A stretch of DNA of 22,379 nucleotides. It comes from Chara braunii (taxonomy: Eukaryota > Streptophyta > Charophyceae > Charales > Characeae). The notes below the pieces were generated by a model, which was given only the letters and a program-made list of their open reading frames with translations, did not search any database and was not told where the DNA came from. This document shows positions 17,300 through 22,379 of the stretch, in pieces; the stretch's first letter is position 1; each line of letters opens with the position of its first letter. The DNA lies in NCBI GenBank assembly GCA_003427395.1, contig BFEA01000108.1, forward strand, positions 1,620,434-1,642,812, given 5' to 3'. The position numbers were made by a program, and so were the translations under genes.

Positions 17300-17696
17300 T
17301 GTTACGGACTCCGCCAGGGCTCGACCCCTGGTCTATTTTGTTGCTGTTTTTGTTACATCCCGTTTTTGGTCTGGCACCCTTTTTCCAAACCCCTCCATTG
17401 GTACCACCGGATTTTGGACAACTGGCGCCATGCTACAATTCGGCCGCCACTTTCAAATACCGCATTTTTCAGTTCTGCCCTCGGGGCTTTTGCAGAGATG
17501 CCCCTGGTATCGTACGTGTCACCGATACTTATACTGGTTCCCCGTATAGTACGGGCAACAAGTCTTGTACCAGTTTCAGCTGTTGTACTCGTACTCAGTG
17601 TGACTTGCTCCTGTTTTCGGCATTCGGAATCCAAGACTTCGACTTTGTGTCCTTGCCACTGTGTTTGCGTCCGCCCTCAGCCTCGCGCTCGTTACA
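17300..17696 (+). repeat. Complete 3' LTR of gypsy B (397 bp)
   Basis: Starts TGTTACGG after the polypurine tract and ends CGTTACA. The end is confirmed by loss of similarity to copy A at the same base and by LINE sequence starting right after. It contains a 123-bp segment (17530-17652) missing from A with several inverted repeats, including CCCGTA-TAG-TACGGG at 17541-17555. No obvious TATA box was found. Target-site duplication cannot be checked because the 5' LTR is missing. Confidence 0.88.
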
Positions 17697-18412
17697 GGGG
17701 ACACGTGTACTATCATTACTATATAAAAAAATGAGCAAGATGAACATCAGAAACTACGGACCTATCGCCCTTCTTACAGTGGTCTATAAAATGCTTTCAA
17801 AAGCCTTGGCAAATCATATGGTGGTGGTCTTGGAGGACGTAATACACCCAGCCCAGACAGGGTTCATGATCGGTAGGAACATACAGGAGAACATCCTACT
17901 GGTGCATGAAGTGGTCAAATTAGCACGAAGGAATAAGGCAAACGCGATCATTATGTTCATTGATTTCGAGAAAGCCTATGACCACGTCGACTGAGACTTT
18001 TTAGATAAATGCTTAGAAAAAAAAAACTTTGGACCCGTCTTCAGGCACTGAGTAAGGATTCTCCATAGCAATGCAACTACTTGTGTACAGGTCAACGGGT
18101 CGGTGACACCCCCATCCGAGCTTCAAAGGTCGGTGAGACAAGGGGACCCTATTGCCCCCTACCTCTTCTTGATCATAATGGAGGCACTATCCACGAACCT
18201 GAGACAAAATAAGGACCTCACACGTATCAAAATCGCTGACATCCCAGAGGAGGCAGTGGCAATCTGTTCCCTTTTTGTAGATGACCTCACTATTATGGTG
18301 GAGGTGACGACACAGAATATGGAGGAAATTCGGAACCTTATGAACCGGTTTTGCGGAATGTGAGATATAGTCGTAAATTGGGGCAAAAAAACTGTAGGTT
18401 GGTGGCTATATC
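17697..18412 (+). pseudogene. LINE2 reverse transcriptase domain
   Basis: Starts at LLYKK and IRNYGPIALL, then GRNIQENILLVHEVV, FEKAYDHVD (catalytic Asp), RSVRQGDPIAPYLF and CSLFVDDLTIMV (catalytic pair as FVDD, where LINE1 has FADD), ending with VNWGKK and GWWLY. One frame throughout, with TGA stops at 17992-17994 (Trp after YDHVD by family), 18049-18051 (Trp by family) and 18361-18363 (residue uncertain). The N-terminal part of the fingers was lost where the gypsy element joins. Confidence 0.88.
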
Positions 18413-19690
18413 ACCAAGAATTATGGGGGCGTTAGTCACAGCAAAGGGTAAACCAGTCACTAATGACGAGTGGCTAGTGGGGCCGGTGCATGCCAAGCTC
18501 GCAGGGTGGAACAACAAACACACATCAATATTTTCGCGGGCCCTTGTCATAAATAATGTAGTACTAGCCACACTTTGGTATAAGGCCATATTATGACCCA
18601 TGAGATCCAGGGGGCTCAAGGCATTAAAATGGCAGCCGGTGGCGTTTCTATGGTGAGGGGATAGCAACAATCCCCATGCTATTAGTTGGGTGGCATGGGA
18701 ATCGGTAATTCAACCCAAGGTCGGAGGGGGGCTGGGAATTATGGATCCTTCCACACAATTTCATGCCCTCAACTTGCGCTGGCTCCAACACTTCATCTTT
18801 TCATCAACCCCTCCCTGGGTCCCCCTAGCCTTGGCACAAATTGCATCCCTGATCCCATAGGCCCCACCTGAGACTGACCCTCTGGCGTGGCTTGAAGATA
18901 GGTATTGGAAGCTACCAAGGAAATACAAGAATGGGGACCCCACAGACGAGCAATGGTTGCGCCTCCTACGAACATGGAGGAAGTTCTCCCCTCCTGATCG
19001 ACCAGCACCAGAAAGGTGGGAGGAAATATTCAGACAACCCTTGTTTGGTAATAGACTGATCACAGATTCCTTCGGTCGCATGAGATGTAGTTCAGATTCT
19101 CCATGGAAGGGTTGGGTGAAACACAGGGCCAGGAGGGTGGGTGACCCTTGGGACATGGGGAAAAGGAATTGGAAGAGTGCAGAAAGAATGCGTACATGGT
19201 TGCGGTATTGTCACTTACTGAGGATGCACTAAACGAACTCATTGATAGCTTCCCCCTCCATTGGTACATCACCCTTCCGAAGGGGCCCTGTTTAGAAGAA
19301 GAAGACTGGGTATGGCTTCCTAACCACGACAATAAGGTAGGGCAAGTGCACCTAGTAGACCGAACGCAAGTGTTGATCGAAGTCTTTTCCATCCAGGAGA
19401 ACGATCAATTACGAGGGAGTCGACGACCCTTTATCTGGAAGAAGAAAAAGGAAGCATATCGTGTTAGAGTAATTAACGAGGGAAGAAGATGGAGGGCCTA
19501 CCAGCCAATGACCCCGATTGAGGATCTCCCTTTCGACCCCAGTGAGTGGCGTTGGTCCCGGAATGACCCGACAAACTCAAAAAGGGAGGGAAAGGCACAT
19601 ACGTTAACACTCGCCAACCTAAAAACCAAGTCAGTATACCGAATGCTCAGACCCAAACGCAGACTGAGGGATATAGTAGAAGATAAATGA
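18413..19690 (+). pseudogene. LINE2 post-RT connector
   Basis: Aligns with LINE1 4472-3072. Landmarks: SRALVINNVVLATLWYK, WESVIQPKVGGGLGIMD, WEEIFRQPLFGNRLI, GDPWDMGKRNW, DLPFDPSEWRW and KSVYRML. Frame changes near 18410 and 19190. Stops: TGA at 18594-18596 (Trp in LINE1), TGA at 18654-18656 (also TGA at the matching place in LINE1), TAG at 18858-18860 and TGA at 19688-19690 (Trp in LINE1). Tryptophan-rich, as in LINE1. Confidence 0.82.
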
Positions 19691-20601
19691 TATCGCCATC
19701 TCAACATAAACCGTGGCCTGCTCAAACCCATAAGGTGGTTTGGAAACTAATACAAAATTATGGAAAGAGGCCAGCAAAAATCCCCGCCCTATAGTGACAA
19801 ATTGCACACCGGTGTCTACCAACCAACGACTGGCTAATAGATCACACTCACTTGGAGCAGCAGGGGTGGGCACTACCATGGTGTCATAGATGCCTCCAGA
19901 CTCCAGTGCTACTTTGAAAAAAAAAGCTCCGAGACGATAGAGCACATCTTCCTTCAGTGTCCTACGACTGTACTACTGTGGAGGTGGTGGAACAGGATTT
20001 GGTGGCACATGGTACCAGGCTCATCATGGCCATGGGACTAGAGGGCCATACTTTTGGGGCATTATCCCCATATCCAAGGAAACACATTCGAACAGAACAT
20101 GTTTCGCCTGGGTAGACGTGCCGTCCTGTGGGTCATATGATGGAGAAGGTGTATCCTGGAAATAGAGGGAGCAAGCGTGGAAGATGGGGAGGTCACGGAG
20201 CAATTACGGTTGTCGGTCCAGTACGAGATTACTGCCCAGTGGGGGACGGCTACGGAAAAGTTGAACCAAGTGCACACCAGGGGGGATATCAGCAGGATTA
20301 TCTCTCAGTTCGACGAGCACTGGTTGGGTGGGAAGAGGGAGGGATAGGTACCAAGGGTAAGTTGGGCGGGGATAAGCGACAGGAATACCAATGGGAACAT
20401 CAACAAGAAGAGGAGGGTCCGCAAGGGGTACAACAGGCAGGAATTACAAGGGATTATCAGCTGTATTTTTCCGAATGGACAAAGGTTGACCTTAGCGACC
20501 CGTTGTGCCCAGCCCAGGAATTCGCAAATCCCTTCCCCCCTCACCCTTTGTCCCTAGAGGAAATGTACCTAAGCAGCGCCATCTGGCACCGTCTACAGTG
20601 A
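19691..20601 (+). pseudogene. LINE2 ORF2 C-terminus with zinc-finger remnant
   Basis: Fragmented over several frames. SSETIEHIFLQCP then LLWRWWNRIWW near 19928-20010 matches the HX4C half of the LINE1 finger; the CX2C half is damaged (only one Cys is recognisable). Next comes NTFEQNMFRLGRRAVLWVIW and a helical stretch matching the LINE1 tail. The last open frame, 20128-20601, is Gly/Gln/Glu-rich in its first half and probably partly out of register. It ends with LSLEEMYLSSAIWHRLQ and TGA. There is no proline-rich tail like that of LINE1. Confidence 0.6.
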
Positions 20602-21028
20602 TCTACAGTGAAGTCGAGCATCTCCCAGAAATCTGAAGATATTCTTCGACAATAACGCAACAATTAGGACCAAGCGAGTAAATGGAAGGAGGTCTCCATT
20701 GGTGCCCCTCAGTGGCTCCTTCCTTTTTCCTTAGTCTGGTCGTATGACAGAAGAAGGGTTGGATGTTGGCCCTGGTTTCCAGCAACAGGGTCCTTCCCAA
20801 ACTGTCACATAATCTTGCTTTACAAATTTTTCTCGTTTTTTTTTTTTACCTATGTTCTTCTAACGCAAAGATATATCAATGAGACTCTAGACCCGGTTTC
20901 CAGCAGGTGTTGCTCCCTACCAATAGATGGAGCCTCCCCCATGGTGCTACTGGTGTTTGCTCTTATTAGCACCCCTAGCAGCCGCTCGGGTTTTTTGTTT
21001 TTTTTTTTTTTTTTTTTTTAAAAAAAAA
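20602..21028 (+). other. LINE2 3' UTR
   Basis: No supported frame. It contains the 65-bp block shared with LINE1 (20869-20933). It ends in a T-run (20991-21019, one G at 20997) followed by nine A (21020-21028). A T-run directly before the A-run is odd for a LINE tail; the tail may have been lost or replaced. Confidence 0.6.
20869..20933 (+). repeat. Conserved 65-bp LINE 3' UTR block, copy 2
   Basis: Partner of 1245-1309 (minus strand), about 85% identical by hand count (10 differences in 65). Similarity stops sharply on both sides. It sits 268 bp past the last ORF2 codon and about 60 bp before the terminal homopolymer. Confidence 0.75.
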
Positions 21029-21050
21029 GACAAATTCATGCTGGAAATCT

Positions 21051-21139
21051 TGTTGAATCCCGTTGAATGCCCGTTGAATCCCTGTTGAATCTCATTGAAT
21101 CCCGTTGAATCCCCGTTGAATCCCGTTGAATCCCGTCGA
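21051..21139 (+). repeat. 11-bp minisatellite
   Basis: About eight units of 10-11 bp with consensus GTTGAATCCC, unit variants differing at one or two bases, ending with a degenerate GTCGA. Followed by an A/T-only stretch to about 21180. No coding content. Confidence 0.92.
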
Positions 21140-21181
21140 TTTTTTTAAAATTTATTATTATTTTTATTTTTTATTTTTTTT

Positions 21182-21343
21182 ACCTCTAACCACAAAGTCC
21201 AGGAATGTGGTCCCATTAGAAGCCGGATAGGAATGTGGTCGATCCAGTGTGACACTGAGTGGCAGCGGGCTGACAGGTTCATTACGAATTTCTGGGCTGA
21301 GACAACAGGAGGATGGGGAAAAAAAAAAAAAAAAAAAAAAAAA
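21182..21343 (+). mobile_element. Poly(A)-tailed retroposon-like fragment
   Basis: About 137 bp of mixed sequence ending in 25 consecutive A (21319-21343). It contains a 12-base direct repeat, AGGAATGTGGTC, at 21201-21212 and 21229-21240. Size and tail fit a SINE or a very short LINE 3' fragment. No A/B box promoter that I would defend, no recognised family and no target-site duplication identified. Confidence 0.4.
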
Positions 21344-22379
21344 CTCCCACCTTAAATTACGGCAGAGTGCTTCCCAACCATCATATCACAAATTATCTGA
21401 TGCTGGTGGTTGCAACAACAGTGAACAAAGTAACTGCCACATTTTTTGGAATAAAATCAACTTCTGTCAGCAGTGATCCTGGCGCCCTCCATACACTCTG
21501 TGATTGAAGGAGGGCTCCGCCCAATGAGATAATTACACAACAGCAAGCAAAGTACTGAAAATCTTCTATCCAGTGGGCCTATGGTCGACCCCACTCTCTT
21601 TTGGGGTTGGCCATACCCCCAACGGATTGAAAAGATTTTGGCGGGAAGCTTCCTTTGCACCAAGCCTAGTGTTAAGGAGAGGAGGGGAACCAAGATCTCC
21701 TTACTTTTTTGGGTAATACATGTAAAATACCGACCGTGGGATCACGCGTGCTGCACGGCAGGATTTTTGTCACTCAACTGCCACATAAACTCTTTTCTAT
21801 CCTATCTCGTTGCTAGTGGGACCATGCTCCGGGGTGTTGTAGAGGTCAGTTAGTGTGTGCACAGTGATCACCTGGAATTGTGAGCCGTGGGTGTCTTGGA
21901 ATATGAGACCACCTCCCAACCCATCCTCACCTCAATACTCCTAGTGCACCCCCTATCCCACTATTCTACCTCAGTGTGACCAGCACTCAGGACCGTTGCC
22001 CTACCAACGGGCAGACAACTTGGACCGAACAGTAGTGATAGGCACCAAGGCTGATAGATTGTCCAGCCCTGGTGGAAGCGGAAGCGGACGAACCTTGTCG
22101 AACGGGAGCTTCGGACGCCAGGCCCAAACAATGAACAACAGGCCCCATATATATATAGCCACCAGACAGTTCTATCCGGATGTCATTAGAAACTTCACCC
22201 AATAGCATCCTATGCCGTTGAACAAAAAAAATAAAATTGGCGTCAGGGTTGTTTTTTTTTTTTTCCTTACTTTTTTTAATGGATGAAAAAAAAAAAAGGT
22301 GTGTGGTGTTTGAAAAACCCTACCCGCCCATATTTTTTTTTTCTAATTTTGACACTTTTTTTAATAGAAAACTAAAAAA
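21344..22379. other. Unassigned right flank with low-complexity end
   Basis: Mixed sequence to about 22215 without a recognisable gene or element. A 7-bp inverted repeat, GCCCTCC...GGAGGGC, lies at 21484-21515. From about 22220 to the end it is dominated by T and A homopolymer runs, with the phrase ACTTTTTTTAAT occurring twice. These runs could be tails of further retroposons that extend beyond the window. Confidence 0.5.

Larger units (their letters stand above)
13216..17696 (+). mobile_element. Ty3/gypsy chromovirus copy B, internally deleted
   Basis: Plus strand, in order: gag zinc knuckle, gag-protease linker, protease start, RNase H, integrase, chromodomain, 3' untranslated region with four 53-bp repeats, polypurine tract and a complete 3' LTR. 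The protease body and RT palm are missing. The 5' LTR and N-terminal gag are lost at the join with copy A. Protein identity to A is roughly 80% in integrase, so these are different insertions of one family. Positions 16240-16484 and 16674-16906 are untranslated and similar to A. Confidence 0.93.
17697..21028 (+). mobile_element. LINE2: 5'-truncated diverged non-LTR retrotransposon
   Basis: Begins inside the RT fingers directly after the gypsy B LTR, so ORF1 and the endonuclease are absent. RT, post-RT region, zinc-finger remnant, helical tail and 3' UTR follow in the same order as LINE1. Protein identity to LINE1 is roughly half in the RT, so it belongs to another subfamily of the same clade. 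Frameshifts lie near 18410, 19190 and between 19700 and 20100, plus several stop codons. Confidence 0.88.

Noticed and set aside
1-22379. A host gene hidden among the elements
   Set aside because: I looked on both strands for frames without transposon similarity, splice-bounded conserved blocks or known domains and found none I could support.

Overview
This is a eukaryotic repeat-rich window. I find no cellular gene, operon, rRNA, tRNA or CRISPR array. Long GA, GACA and GT microsatellites, poly(A)/poly(T) tracts, two LINE (non-LTR) retrotransposons and two Ty3/gypsy chromovirus-type LTR retrotransposons account for about 20 of the 22.4 kb. The organism must have a large, transposon-filled nuclear genome. 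The families (chromodomain integrase, LINE with an apurinic-type endonuclease and a C-terminal zinc finger) occur in plants, streptophyte algae, fungi and animals. I lean weakly to the green lineage but cannot settle it from sequence alone.

Layout: 1-300 microsatellites; 301-1139 unassigned, with a 17-A tract; 1140-8138 LINE-1 copy (called LINE1 here) on the minus strand, with ORF1, a proline-rich linker, endonuclease, reverse transcriptase, post-RT region, zinc finger, helical tail, proline-rich tail, 3' UTR and poly(A); 8139-13215 chromovirus copy A on the minus strand; 13216-17696 chromovirus copy B on the plus strand; 17697-about 21028 a second, diverged LINE (LINE2) on the plus strand; 21029-22379 a minisatellite, a poly(A)-tailed retroposon-like piece and low-complexity sequence. 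The order is mirror-symmetric (LINE, gypsy | gypsy, LINE) about a head-to-head join near 13,215. The arms are diverged relatives, not a recent palindrome.

All four elements are decayed. Copy A keeps one long open frame (613 codons: protease, reverse transcriptase, start of RNase H) but lacks gag, the 5' LTR, the polypurine tract and the start of its 3' LTR. Copy B has a gag zinc knuckle, RNase H, integrase, chromodomain, polypurine tract and a complete 3' LTR. It has lost most of the protease and the RT palm in a clean in-frame deletion of about 1.28 kb. Together they describe the whole pol organisation of the family.

Two points matter most. First, 1913-1950 is exactly the 38-bp junction formed by two Tn5 mosaic ends back to back, flanked by a 58-bp duplication: a sequencing-library or assembly artefact, not biology. 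Second, where a conserved tryptophan is lost to a stop codon in these elements, it is TGA twelve times and TAG once. This skew deserves a test, either as biased mutation or as UGA read as Trp. I see no convincing undescribed biological system; the remaining leads are structural features of the transposon families.
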